Part shown: in pieces, positions 31,677 through 42,458 of the stretch
Numbering within the stretch: the first letter of the stretch is position 1
How the letters are laid out: every line of letters begins with the position of its first letter
Program-made: the position numbers and the translations under genes
Notes under the pieces: generated by a model
Databases searched by the model: none
The model's input: only the letters and a program-made list of their open reading frames with translations
Told to the model about the DNA's origin: nothing
Assembly (NCBI GenBank): GCA_021030915.1
Contig: JAGEMR010000004.1
Location: 496,001 to 560,000, forward strand
Length of the DNA: 64,000 nucleotides
Direction of reading: 5' to 3'
Source: Astrothelium macrocarpum
Lineage: Eukaryota; Ascomycota; Dothideomycetes; Trypetheliales; Trypetheliaceae

Positions 31677-33409
31677 GAACTCACTAGGTATTGTAGTAAG
31701 AAACGACATAGGCTACAAGAGAGAATTCGCCAGATGCTCGCTGTAGAGATCCATTCTTTAACTAACTTTGTGCTATGTGTCATCTTCGAGGGTTTCCCTA
31801 TCGTATGCTTTCTGAAATTTTCTAGTGCTATCTTTCCGGTGGACTCCATGATACTGCTTCTTTTTCTGTGATACTGCCATCTCTTCGGCAAACTCCGATA
31901 TTTGTGCCGTTTGACTGAATCGCAACTATGTCAGTGTCCATATGCAATTTGTATCTCTACATGCCTGGAATCAGTCAAAGCTATGCTCGGGCGACGGTCG
32001 AAAATGGAAATCGACCTGAGATGGGCCGCGTAGCTCGTCATGGATCATCAAGGACAACATAGATCCTCAAGACCGAAGGCTTGCATCTGACCTATCGAGG
32101 CCAAAGGTCATGTTTGCTCTGACAGGAGTGAGTGCTAATTGAATCCGGTACATGGCAGTCCCTATCCGTCAGAGACGCGTGCCAATACAAGACTTGTTGC
32201 CTGGTGGCGGTGCATTATATTCCTCACCACTCGGACCTTGCAAGGTCTTCTTGCTTCGACCCAAGAATTCTTTCATTCGTTTGTATTTTTTCCTGCATTT
32301 TGGTCGGCGATCCCTGCCAACATCATGATTCTATCTTCGACTACCACTTGCTGGTTACCTCTCAGTAATCTGCATCAAATCCCAATGAAGCCTATCGCCC
32401 TTGTACCCTGTTCATCTTGTTATTTCTCCTTTGCACGTCCGGCCTCGTTTCGAGTCATCTTTTTCTCCACCCTCTCTTAGCTCTCTGCAATAGTTATAAG
32501 ATCGATAGCAGCGTTGTTGAAGAATAGAATATCAGCGTAGGATTTGATGGCTAAGAGGAATTTGTCTGCCAAGCGACTCAGCTAAGTCGCACTCTTATAT
32601 TATGTAAGCATGTCCCTGGCTAAATTACAGTAACCCTATTAACTTTACTGCCAAACAGTACCAAGATATGTGCGCTAGATTTCAAGAGACAAACGGCGAG
32701 ATAACGAATCAAATAGCCCCAACTTCCATCATAAATATGTCCGAAGAGCTAATCAAGCATTCTATCAAAATTGCATCTAAAAAGGGAGCACCGTCTGCGC
32801 GGAATTTTGGTGGAGTCGATAGTTAAACCTTGGTTATGTTGTTTCACAAATTCTGTCAGGATGCCTGCTAACAACCCTGACACTATGTCGGAGTTAGATT
32901 GGAGGGAAATTAGCAAACGCGGATATCTAGTTTCTACAGTCGATACTAGCCATTTTGGCGGCTTTTCCGAGCTCAAGACCTTGTGAGTATCTTGGCAATG
33001 GCATCAAGTGATTAACCGGCGCAGGTCCTCTTTCGAAGCGTAATTTGGCCACCAGTGGGCGTAAATTTGTTCCACTTGACATGTATTTTGACGTGGTTTA
33101 CCAGGCCTTTGTCGGTAATAAGCCAATGCCTAAGTCCAAAGAACGACATCGGGCTGCCTGAACCCTAATCTGATGAAGAGTTCCTGGCATTCTTTAATTG
33201 CAATAGCGTGAACGCTGCTCAAGATGCTTGTAAATTACAGTGGTTTTCGCAGACAATCTTGCTAATACGCGTTCGACAAAAGAGCACCGGCTCCTCGAGG
33301 CCACTTCTTGGGTATACGAATGATATAAGACCTTGCTGACCGCCCCTCAAAGGATACTCGAGTTCCATCGATTCTTGCGAGGCCATCCTATGATTCAAGA
33401 CTTTTCATC
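31677..33409. other. Gene-free stretch, 1.7 kb
   Basis: Overlapping short open frames on both strands near 32750-32990 lack recognisable motifs. It holds the promoter of the rhamnogalacturonan hydrolase. Nothing else supported. Confidence 0.5.
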
Positions 33410-34735
33410 ATGAGGATACTCTCAATCGCTGCTCTCGCTCTTCCTCTCGCCTGTGCACAACTCTCAGGTCGCGTCGGGCCTACATCTTCATATGCCACCA
33501 AAGCCAAAACCAAGACTTGTAATGTTTTGGACTACGGTGCTGTTGCGGACGGAAAAACAGATTTGGGACCCGCACTCAGCTCTGCCTGGCTAGCATGTCG
33601 GTCGGGTGGCCTTGTATGGATTCCGTCGGGGACCTACGCCATGGCCACCTGGGTTTCGCTGAATAGCGGATCATCGGCGGCCATACAGCTTGATGGCACT
33701 ATCCTCCGGACTGGGACTGCCGGCGGAAACATGATTTCGTTCAACGGCGGTAACGATATTGAAATATTCAGCGGCAATTCCAAGGGTGCGATGCAAGGCT
33801 ACGGTTACCAGTTCATATCCCAAGGCGAATATGGTCCACGCTTCATCCGTCTAACCAATGTATCAAATTTCTCCATGCACGGTATTGCACTTGTGGACTC
33901 CCCCTCATATTATCTAGTTTTTGACACTTGTTCCAACGGTGAGATTTACAATATGATCCTTCGCGGCATCGAAATTGGGGAGACCGATGGCATCGATATC
34001 TGGGGAGACAATATTTGGGTTCATGATGTCGAAGTAACAAATGGCGACGAGTGCGTCACGATCAAATCTCCAGCCTCCAATATTCTCGTCGAGTCTGTTC
34101 ATTGCAACATTAGCGGCGGCTGCTCTATCGGTTCTCTCGGCCTAGGTACCAACATTTCGAACGTATACTACCACAATATTTATGCCAATCAGGCAGACGC
34201 ATGTTATCTCAAGACGAATGGCGGAAGTGGAACGGTGGAAAACCTACGATATGAGAACGTCATAGTCTGGTCCGGTGCGTATGTTCTTACCCTGAACGAA
34301 TATTGGGGTTCCTCCTCTGGTGGTGAAGGTGTGCAGGTAAACAATATTACCTTCACCAACTGGCATGGCACAAACGGCAAAAATTCCCGACCAACGATTC
34401 GCCTGCAGTGTGCTGACGACGTTCCTTGCACCGACATCAATATTGACAATGTCAACCTCTGGACCGACTCCGGTAGCTATGTTACGTGGGAATGCGAAAG
34501 CGCATTTGGTTCAGGGGCTTGTTTGAGGCCTGATTCCGAGCCTGTTAGTAGCTACGCTGTTTCTGTAAGCACCGTCTCAAAAGCGCCAAGCTACACCGCT
34601 TCAAGGATGCCCAACGATCTTGCGACTCCGTTTCCAAGCACAACCAGCTTTACAATCCCCCCTGTCCCTACCACATTCTACCCTGGATTGAAACCTAGCA
34701 GCGCGCTCTTGAACTTGGCAACAGCCGGTGCCTGA
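33410..34735 (+). CDS. GH28 rhamnogalacturonan hydrolase, secreted
   Basis: One exon, 441 residues. A signal peptide of about 16 residues (MRILSIAALALPLACA) precedes the mature enzyme. The right-handed beta-helix pectinase core carries the motifs of rhamnogalacturonan hydrolases rather than polygalacturonases: TDGIDIWG, NGDECVTIKSPASNI, GGCSIGSLG (in place of GHG) and a later YLKTNGGSGTVENL. These place the acidic catalytic residues. It cuts alpha-galacturonosyl-rhamnose bonds in the hairy regions of pectin. The last ~60 residues are Ser/Thr/Pro-rich and probably disordered or O-glycosylated. It sits in a stretch of secreted-protein genes next to a CBM1 protein. Confidence 0.93.
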   Translation: MRILSIAALALPLACAQLSGRVGPTSSYATKAKTKTCNVLDYGAVADGKTDLGPALSSAWLACRSGGLVWIPSGTYAMATWVSLNSGSSAAIQLDGTILRTGTAGGNMISFNGGNDIEIFSGNSKGAMQGYGYQFISQGEYGPRFIRLTNVSNFSMHGIALVDSPSYYLVFDTCSNGEIYNMILRGIEIGETDGIDIWGDNIWVHDVEVTNGDECVTIKSPASNILVESVHCNISGGCSIGSLGLGTNISNVYYHNIYANQADACYLKTNGGSGTVENLRYENVIVWSGAYVLTLNEYWGSSSGGEGVQVNNITFTNWHGTNGKNSRPTIRLQCADDVPCTDINIDNVNLWTDSGSYVTWECESAFGSGACLRPDSEPVSSYAVSVSTVSKAPSYTASRMPNDLATPFPSTTSFTIPPVPTTFYPGLKPSSALLNLATAGA

Positions 34736-36282
34736 GTACGGTCAAATCGAGTTCAAGTCTAAACGACAACAAGTTTCGTAGCTTGTTGTACCCAGAGGAC
34801 TAGCCTCTGGACGCTTGGAACCGAAATAACCCCAACATATATATCGTGTGAGACCAATAAGCAGAGACTTGTTCAAACTTGAATGACTGCCGAGAACAAC
34901 CCAAGGCCAAGATCTCACAGAACAATCTCCCAGTACTTCCTGTTCTATACTCCATCCGTCCTTCCGCCAAATGCACGTTGGCGCTCTGAGAGCTCTCAGC
35001 TTTAAACTGAGACATATTTCGGAGATGTGATCCACAACGTAGCTGAAGACGGAAGCGATTGAGGAATGGACAGGAGAATACTCTGCAATGCCATGCTACA
35101 GTGGCTGAACCAGTCCTTGACCATGCCATTACAGAAAATTCCTCTTGTAGCTGCAATCTATTGTAAGGCCGCCTAGGAAAATGCCATTGCCTTGTTGAAT
35201 GCTAATTTTTGAACCGTAGAAGCTCAGTCAGGGGAGCGTAAATACAATTCCGTTCATGTAGAGGTAAACTCTCGAGCATCCTCCCCGCCAACCTTCTAGT
35301 TGTTCCGTCGGAAATATCACGATTCTTCTATTATGATCCCATGTATGCTGACTTCTGTACGGAAGGGCTGCTTTGACTGAGGAAGTAGCTGTGGAAAACC
35401 GGATAGGTTGACGGGTTTGCTAGCTCATGTGGCAAGGTGTGCGATAAATTTTGTCTCTGCTCTGTTCCGAACTCTTCCTTTTTGTCCGGCCAGGTCTACC
35501 ACAGGTGGCTTGGGTGAGTGCGTGGTGTCATGCCAGGCGTATGATGCGGATATTGGAGCTCGCAGAATTGCTGAATCTTTGAGACAATCTTTGCGTATGG
35601 ACATCGCTCGTGACAATGACCCTCAAACCTTTCCCCCCGTCAGAGCTATGCCTAGGTCATGCATGCGACGGACAATGCGTAGGCTCTGATGTTCGCTGCA
35701 AACATTTCAGCTGTCAGAAGTGGTGCACTATTCCATTTTCGGATTAGCCATGCTCTTCTAGCCCCCAAAGTACCTTACACATCATCCAAGTCTTTGTCGA
35801 AAATCTCTTGGGCAGAACATGTAGCTATTGATGATTAACTTCCAAGTGCAAGCCTCTAATCTAGCCGCCTCCTTCTGAATGTCTTTTGATCGATTCATGC
35901 ACGCTCGATTGTCTCTGCCTGCTCCGACGTCTAAAGTGGTACACAAATTCGGCTCCAACAGAATCGACAATTTCTTTTTAGGGGTGGAATTTGGAGTGTC
36001 TTGTGATCTTGTGACCTTCAAATTGATGGTCAGGTCACCCTGGGAATTTTCCAGATTGCAATCTAACTACGGCGACATGGCCTTTTCTATGCGGCTTCCT
36101 TCGCGCCGGTTAATTTCCATTTTCACTGGTTGACTATCCAATTCAAATTGCTTTATCCATTCGGCAGATTTTTACTGCTTTGGTGGATTGGATAGCAAAA
36201 TATCACGTCTGCCGGCTGTTTTCACAAATCAACCAATGCATATGTTTAATTTACTCTCGTCAAGCGTCTCCTTATAATGACC
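34736..36282. other. Gene-free stretch, 1.5 kb
   Basis: Lies between the rhamnogalacturonan hydrolase stop codon and the CBM1 gene promoter. Short unrelated open frames only. Confidence 0.5.
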
Positions 36283-36290
36283 TATATATA
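36283..36290 (+). promoter_or_regulatory. TATA box of the CBM1 gene
   Basis: TATATATA 89 bp upstream of the ATG at 36379, preceded by a second A/T-rich box (CTTATAATG). This spacing is plausible for a fungal core promoter with a short leader. Confidence 0.5.
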
Positions 36291-36378
36291 TCCTTCTCGA
36301 TTTCTCAACTTTGTTTACTTCCTCTTTTACGCGCTCCAGATATTCCAGACCCTCTAAAGACAGCTCCAAAACATCATT

Positions 36379-37211
36379 ATGCGTTCGTTAAGGGCAGCAG
36401 TCGCCTTCATCTTAACTTTGCCATTCACGACTTACGCTCAACAGTCTGTATGGGGTCAATGTGGCGGCTCAGATTGGAGTGGCTCGACAGCTTGCGCAGC
36501 AGGATCAACATGCGTTGAACTCAACGACTACTATTCACAATGTCAGCCAGGGACTGCATCAACAACGCTTCTTACCTCTACGGTTCCAACTTCTGCTCCA
36601 GCGACGACAGATTCTCCAACGTCGACTACTACAGGACCAGCTTCAACAACCATTCCCGGTGGAAGCAGTACCAGTGGTATTGGCCCTGGTACTACATTAC
36701 AAAGTGGCTATTATTGGATTCGATCCGTCGAGTCGCCCAACTTTCACAAATATCTTCAGACAGACCCCGAATACACTACAGGCCTCGCCATTATGGGAGA
36801 TTACACGACAGCAGGCCAGTTCAACATCATAAATGGGCAGCTAGTCGAGCTTATTGACCCCACTGCCGGTACTTTGCTCTATGCCAATGTCAGCCCACCC
36901 CAAGCATCTGAGTCTACCCTTCCTGTATCTTTTGAGACAACACAAAATACATACGGCACGTTTGCTTTCCAAGGCGATGCAGTTACCTGGTCAGTCCCGT
37001 CAATTTCTCGACCAAATACAGCGGCCTGGTACGTGTGTGAAAACCAACAGCTATTCATCAACTTGGGAGCCTACGACTACGGCACTCCAGGAGGCTGCGC
37101 TGACGAGACAGTAAGCAACACTCTCCAGTGTCTTCATTAATCTAAAAACTTGATTCCTGACACAAACGTCTCTAGATACACTACTATAATGGCGCAACTG
37201 CCGTAGACTAG
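36379..37211 (+). CDS. Secreted CBM1 cellulose-binding protein with uncharacterised C-terminal domain, two exons
   Basis: Exon 1 is 36379-37110 and exon 2 is 37176-37211, with a 65 nt intron (GTAAGC...CTCTAG, phase 0). The product is 255 residues. Without splicing the frame ends in an intron-coded tail; the 12-codon last exon gives IHYYNGATAVD instead. Layout: signal peptide (1-20), fungal cellulose-binding module CBM1 (~21-57, WGQCGGSDWSG...STCV...YSQC), Ser/Thr/Pro linker (~58-105), then a ~150-residue domain starting YYWIRSVESPNFHKYLQ and containing GDYTTAGQFNI, TYGTFAFQGDAVTWSVP and WYVCENQQLFINLG. This last domain recurs with CBM1 in fungi but has no function I can name. It shows no known hydrolase or LPMO motif (no N-terminal His). 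Confidence 0.88.
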
Positions 37212-37411
37212 AATCGATTCATGCATTTAGCGTTAAATTAATTAGTAAATTGAAATGCTAGTGTATCAATCTGAGGAGACGACAAAGCACGGGATGTGCT
37301 GTCTTTAATCTAGATGTGTTGAACCGGCCCGAACCAGGGGTCTTCCAATTTTACATTTCGCAGGAGATCGTCATGTTATTTCTCCACCACTACAGATAAT
37401 AGCCGAGTAGA

Positions 37412-39107
37412 TTATTTTCCAATGACTTTGGCCCGATCCGGTAAGACAAGAAGGTCGGAATCGTCACGCAAAGTATCCGATCTCTGAATTGGTTGGACGT
37501 AGTGACTCTTTGCTCGTAGCACCGGTCCATAATAAGCCAGCAGCCATGGGACGGGCACAAAGGCCAGGCTGATAAAGGCCAGCAACGACATAGTCCAAGC
37601 AAAGCCCAACGTCCTTATCATTTGAATGGTAAAAAGAGGAAACGGCGCAGAGAGGAGATAACGTGCTGCAGTGTCAATGGCAAAGGCTGAGGCATACAAC
37701 TTTGCCCCGTACACCTCGCCCTTATATATTGGAATGGATAGCTATACTTTAATTCAGTCTCCGACTTGGCTTACATCAAAAGAAAGTGCTTACCATTGCA
37801 AATGCAAATGCAAGACCATACAGCAACCCAGACATAACGGGTGCGGCCCAATGAACGCCAGGCCGTGCAGTCCAACCAAGCCTATAGTAGATAAGCCAAA
37901 AACATTGTGTCCCGAGTCTCTAGACTTACCAAAATAATGCGATCGGAACCATTATTGCCCCGAGCTTCGATGGAAATAAACGTAGTTCAGGCCTAGGAGT
38001 CTCTCCACTCTCTCGGGCTCGTGTGGCTTGCACTTGGTAAACTCGTTTATCGATAATGCTGAGAATAGGCAGTGCAAGAGTCGTGCCAACGAAGAGCGGA
38101 AGAAACGCAAGTCCAAGCTCGGACAGAGAAAAGTCATAAACTTCAATCAACACAAAGGGATAGGCAACATAGAATACAAAGAGAATGACCTGGCACCACG
38201 CCAAATATAGAGAAGTAGGAAGCATGATGGGTTCGACCAATAGCATATGCAAAGGTCGCCAGAAGGACGTTTTCAATGCTTGACCGAGACTTCGCCTCGG
38301 CGTCTTCGATTGCTGGCGGAAAATCTCGAGCGAAAATGTTTCCGGGGTAGAAAGCAAGATCAATAAACTGGATGCCAAAAGAATGGCTGTCAGGTAAAAT
38401 GACCAACGCCAGCCATGAGCTTCAACAATTGCTCCCCCAGCGAAAGGGCCGAGTTCTGTCGCCCAGATAAGGCCGATGCCATTGAGAATCTTCCAAAGCT
38501 CGCCCATCTTATCACCAGGAGCGTAAATGTCGAATCGCAAAGCTGCCAAAACTGTGACAGCTGGCGACCCAAAAAAGCCGGCAAAGGCCCTAGACACAGC
38601 CAAAACCCGAAAGTGCGCAGCGGTGCCAGCAACGAGAGTAAAACAAAGACACAAAGCTATCGCAGACTTGTAGACCCATTGGCGGCCAAACACCTCAGAC
38701 AGGGCAGAGCCCAGCATAGGTCCAAAGACAAAGCCAATGGCATATAGAGAGATTGGTGAGATTGCAAGTGTCTCACTGATATGAAACTGGGACTGGACTG
38801 GTATAATGCTTCCAGTATATGCGGAATTGGCAAAAGTACTGATATGATCGTTAGTAGTCGTAACAGACACGATCGTCATTGCTGGCTAACATTGAGAACA
38901 TGGCCAGGAAAGCTCCAAAGGAAACGATAAATTTAGTCACTTTATCCCATGACTGAGGGCTGCTCGAAAATCCAAGGCCGCCTTTGTCAAGATCTCCTCG
39001 GACCTGCTCATTGCATGAGTTTTTGTCTCACAAGAAACCCGATAAGATAATCCACCAACCGAGCTATAAGAGGTATCCAAGCCCATTTGTCTTGTAACAT
39101 TTGCCAT
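37412..39107 (-). CDS. MFS transporter, drug/polyamine:H+ antiporter (DHA1) type, five exons
   Basis: Proposed exons: 39107-39004, 38959-38891, 38838-37930, 37881-37794 and 37741-37412. The introns are 44, 52, 48 and 52 nt, and the frames close to 499 residues, typical for DHA1. Membrane segments are evident from KFIVSFGAFLAMFSITFANSAY onward. The loop 2-3 signature GSALSEVFGRQWVY and the WRWSFYLTAILLA segment fit this family. It is a proton-driven exporter at the plasma membrane or vacuole; cargo is unknown. The last four exons are well supported. The first exon and its 44 nt intron are my best choice, because the second exon has no in-frame ATG; another 5' end is possible. Confidence 0.82.
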
Positions 39108-41107
39108 TACAAAAATACGGCAAACCCTTTACCAGCAGCTTTGGATGGATACAATCGGATCAAAGCAGTAGCAATGTAAACAGGCGGGAACATATCAATG
39201 GAAATAAAGTTACAAATCCCACAGTATGGCCAATGCCGCAGAAAGACCAGAAAGACCAGTCTTTTGAGCTCGAACGGCCCCCAAATATATATATTTCACC
39301 TACATCGGAGCATCGGGACTATTTTTATCAAGAAGTCCAATGAGCGTAATCTCGGTGCACGCCCAGCGCAATCGCAAGTTTTTTCCTTGAATCCGAACGA
39401 TCCGTCGATGCATGAGACGCTCAAGCTGATCTTGGAATTGACGGTGCATTGGGCCTTGTAACAACCAACTTGCAGGGTGGCGCAAGCATCCAAGTTGCAT
39501 CAGTAGTCAGCACGGACAAGAGGAATCATTGTCCATGTCGGGTTACGGAATGTTTCAACGTACGCGAGAGTCCTCATGCACAATATTCAAAATTCTCTTC
39601 TGAAATTCATAATGGGCCTCAAGAGTTTGTCCCCGTGTTTGACGCGACCACATTGTCTAGGATATTTGAGAACCGGCAAGGCTGGTAGAATTTTGACCTT
39701 AGTACACAAACCCTGTGTTTCAAGGTTAAGCTCCGATTCCACCAGACCTGAACGTACCTTCATGGCTTTAGAACAATCTGCGGCGCAAGAGTTCCAGGTG
39801 GTTGTGTAGCATAAGAAGCGCTGAATCTGCAGGTAGGGGCTGTGCTTGAGGAGTGCCACCACACGTTAGCGTTTCGCCCCCACCAAAACGGATCTTCCGT
39901 TCCTGCGCCAAATACTGAGATGCGCGGCAATTACGTCGTTCGCTGAGAGAAAATCGTTTACATGACCATCGCAACACGGGATATCAAAGGCGAGAATCGT
40001 GCGGCGAGGCCACACAAACAACAATCAACGCAGTAGCGTCGTCCTTGCAAGAGACAAGTTGTAGTGGCCTTGAATGAATCTCATCGGACATTTGGATTCT
40101 TGCAATAATGGGTAGTCAGCTGGAGTTGCGGTCGGTTGAATTACCCATGCATACAAACGATAGTCCTTTAACGTGTATGTGTTGCTATCGTTCAGTAACT
40201 CGAGCTAAAGTCAGCTTCGGCTGACTCTGTGCCTCATCGATTGGTTCTGCAAGGCCGTTTATTCTTAGTACCAACATATGAATATCTGGTTTCTGAAGCA
40301 GGTATCGAATACAGTAGAGATTGCATAGATCTTGATCCGTCGGTGAGCAATTTCGTCTGTGAATAAGGACCGCCAACCGTTAGTGTTCGACAAACTGTCT
40401 GTACTTACGCGATGTTCAGCGACTCCGACAAATGTGCCTGTCATGGAATCTAATCAATATAGCGAAAGGACTGAGCGGCCAAATTTGGTGCTGAAGGTAT
40501 TGCATGCTGGCGATAGACTCGTGTGTCGAGCTGAATGATCATCTTCATTTCCAATTGGTGCATGCACATCCACGTAGCAAGCCAAGTTCAATTGCACACT
40601 GTCTGAATTGAAAGATTATGATAGTAACGTCAACTGCCCTTGAAAAGTAAAGCCGAAGCGTCGAGATATCAATGAGCATCGATGGCCTTCCGAGACTGAT
40701 CAGTGAGATATGGCGCTGAGCTTCATGAATGAATGCTAATTAGTGCGTTCAACCGCTAGATGATCCACTTTCTCCTGCCTCAAACTAGTTTAAACGACTA
40801 GCGAAGGCGGTGCAACTGAGATGTCCCGCCTTCAAAGACGACAGAACTTGGTAACACGAACCAATGGCGAATTGGTGTGGTATCAGTTGGGGTTCAATTC
40901 ACCAGCGTCTGAGCTTTGCTGAGAGAAAACTAGAACGACGTCATTCACTCCCTTGATCAACACCCGACGTTCTCATGCTTCAAGTTCGGTACCTTAATTA
41001 CCTGGGTATGCACGTAAAAAAATTGTTGTAGCCGAGTCATCCTTTCACTTGCTCGCCAGTCGCACTTACCTGTGGGACTCTCTAGCCTACTAGATCTGTG
41101 AAATACC
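39108..41107. other. Gene-free stretch, 2.0 kb
   Basis: Separates the accessory region from the housekeeping block. Contains short A/T runs (TATATATATT near 39284) and promoter sequence of ETR1. No gene supported. Confidence 0.5.
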
Positions 41108-42325
41108 ATGGCATCGAGCACTCCTCATGCACTTCGCTCATTAAATAAATCTTTTCACCTTACCACCCCAACCGCAGCTTCACGTTTAGCTCCGACAATC
41201 ACCGGACTCAATCCTCTCAATCGACGTTCCATCTCTGCATATGGCTATGAACAAGCCAAAGTCTTAGCTTTTGCGAAACATGGAGAACCTGCTGATGTTC
41301 TCCGCCTTCATGGCCATTCAATACCGCCTGCTCATGGCCAGTCTCCAACGTTACGATTCCTTGCTTCCCCCATAAATCCCGCCGATATCAATCAAATTCA
41401 AGGTGTATACCCTACAAAGCCGACCTTCAAAACCTCTCTCGGCACTCCTGAACCCATCGCTGTAGGAGGAAATGAGGGCGTTGCTGAAGTCCATGCCTGT
41501 GGCAAAGATGTAAAAGGGTTGGAAAAAGGCGATTGGGTGATTATGCGAGCACCTGGGTTTGGGACCTGGCGAACTCATGCGCAGAGCGACACATCACAAC
41601 TGCTCAAGATTGATGATAAGAGTGGTCTAAATCCAATCCAGGTTGGCACCGTCAGTGTCAATCCATGCACCGCATACAGAATGCTCAAGGACTTTGTAAA
41701 AGTTGGCGAGGGCGAGTGGTTCGTTCAGAATGGAGCAAATAGTGGGGTTGGAAGGGCTGCAATACAATTGGGGAAACTTTGGGGATACAAAAGCATCAAC
41801 ATCGTCAGAGATCGTCCAGAGGGTGTACAAAAGTTGAAGGAGGAATTGGAAGAATTGGGAGCGAACATTGTTGTCACGGATACAGAAGCACAAGAAAAAG
41901 GGTTCGGAGAAAAAGTCAAGGAGTGGACAAATGGCGGAAGAGAGAGTGTACGATTAGGATTGAACTGTGTTGGTGGAAAAATAGTCAACGCAATGGCCAA
42001 AATCCTGAGTCCAGGGGCTCACTTGGTCACTTATGGTGCCATGTCGAAACAGCCGGTACAGTTGCCAACGGGCTTGCTCATTTTCAAGAACATCACCTTT
42101 GATGGGTTCTGGGTGAGTAAGTGGAGTGATCAAAATCCAGAAGAAAAGAAAAACACCGTGGACGATGTGCTCAGCTTAACACGTCAAGGCAAATTTAAAG
42201 ATGTGCCTGTCGGACAAGTTACCTGGAATCATGATACAAAGGAAGATGAGCTCATCCACGCTATTCGAGGAACACTAGAGGGCGTCCGGAAGGCTAAAAG
42301 TGTTTTTGTCTTTGGAAACACCTAA
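41108..42325 (+). CDS. ETR1: Mitochondrial 2-enoyl thioester reductase (Etr1/MECR)
   Basis: One exon, 405 residues. It is the NADPH-dependent trans-2-enoyl-ACP reductase of mitochondrial type II fatty acid synthesis, needed for lipoate supply and respiration. The first ~45 residues are basic and hydroxylated without acids, a mitochondrial presequence (ending near RRSISAYGYEQAK). The medium-chain reductase fold shows the conserved FLASPINPADINQIQGVYP block, with the active-site Tyr region, GGNEGVAEV, QNGANSGVGRAAIQLGK (NADPH site) and LNCVGG. Length is right for the family. It lies tail to tail with ISN1, only 133 bp apart. Confidence 0.95.
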   Translation: MASSTPHALRSLNKSFHLTTPTAASRLAPTITGLNPLNRRSISAYGYEQAKVLAFAKHGEPADVLRLHGHSIPPAHGQSPTLRFLASPINPADINQIQGVYPTKPTFKTSLGTPEPIAVGGNEGVAEVHACGKDVKGLEKGDWVIMRAPGFGTWRTHAQSDTSQLLKIDDKSGLNPIQVGTVSVNPCTAYRMLKDFVKVGEGEWFVQNGANSGVGRAAIQLGKLWGYKSINIVRDRPEGVQKLKEELEELGANIVVTDTEAQEKGFGEKVKEWTNGGRESVRLGLNCVGGKIVNAMAKILSPGAHLVTYGAMSKQPVQLPTGLLIFKNITFDGFWVSKWSDQNPEEKKNTVDDVLSLTRQGKFKDVPVGQVTWNHDTKEDELIHAIRGTLEGVRKAKSVFVFGNT

Positions 42326-42458
42326 GGGCGAGCGAAAAGCATGGCTTTCACTTTGAACAAGATTCTCGAAACTGTAAAAGCATAAATCTTGGCCGCAATT
42401 AACCGCCTTCTGAGCCTCAGGAAATTCCTAGAACACTCTAGCCACCCATAAGTCTAGC

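Noticed and set aside
32749..32986. Pair of opposing open frames
   Set aside because: Short, mutually antisense and without family resemblance.
40855..40915. tRNA-like T-loop (GGTTCAATTC) near 40890
   Set aside because: The T stem is imperfect, and no matching acceptor stem or anticodon arm could be built in the required ~72 nt.
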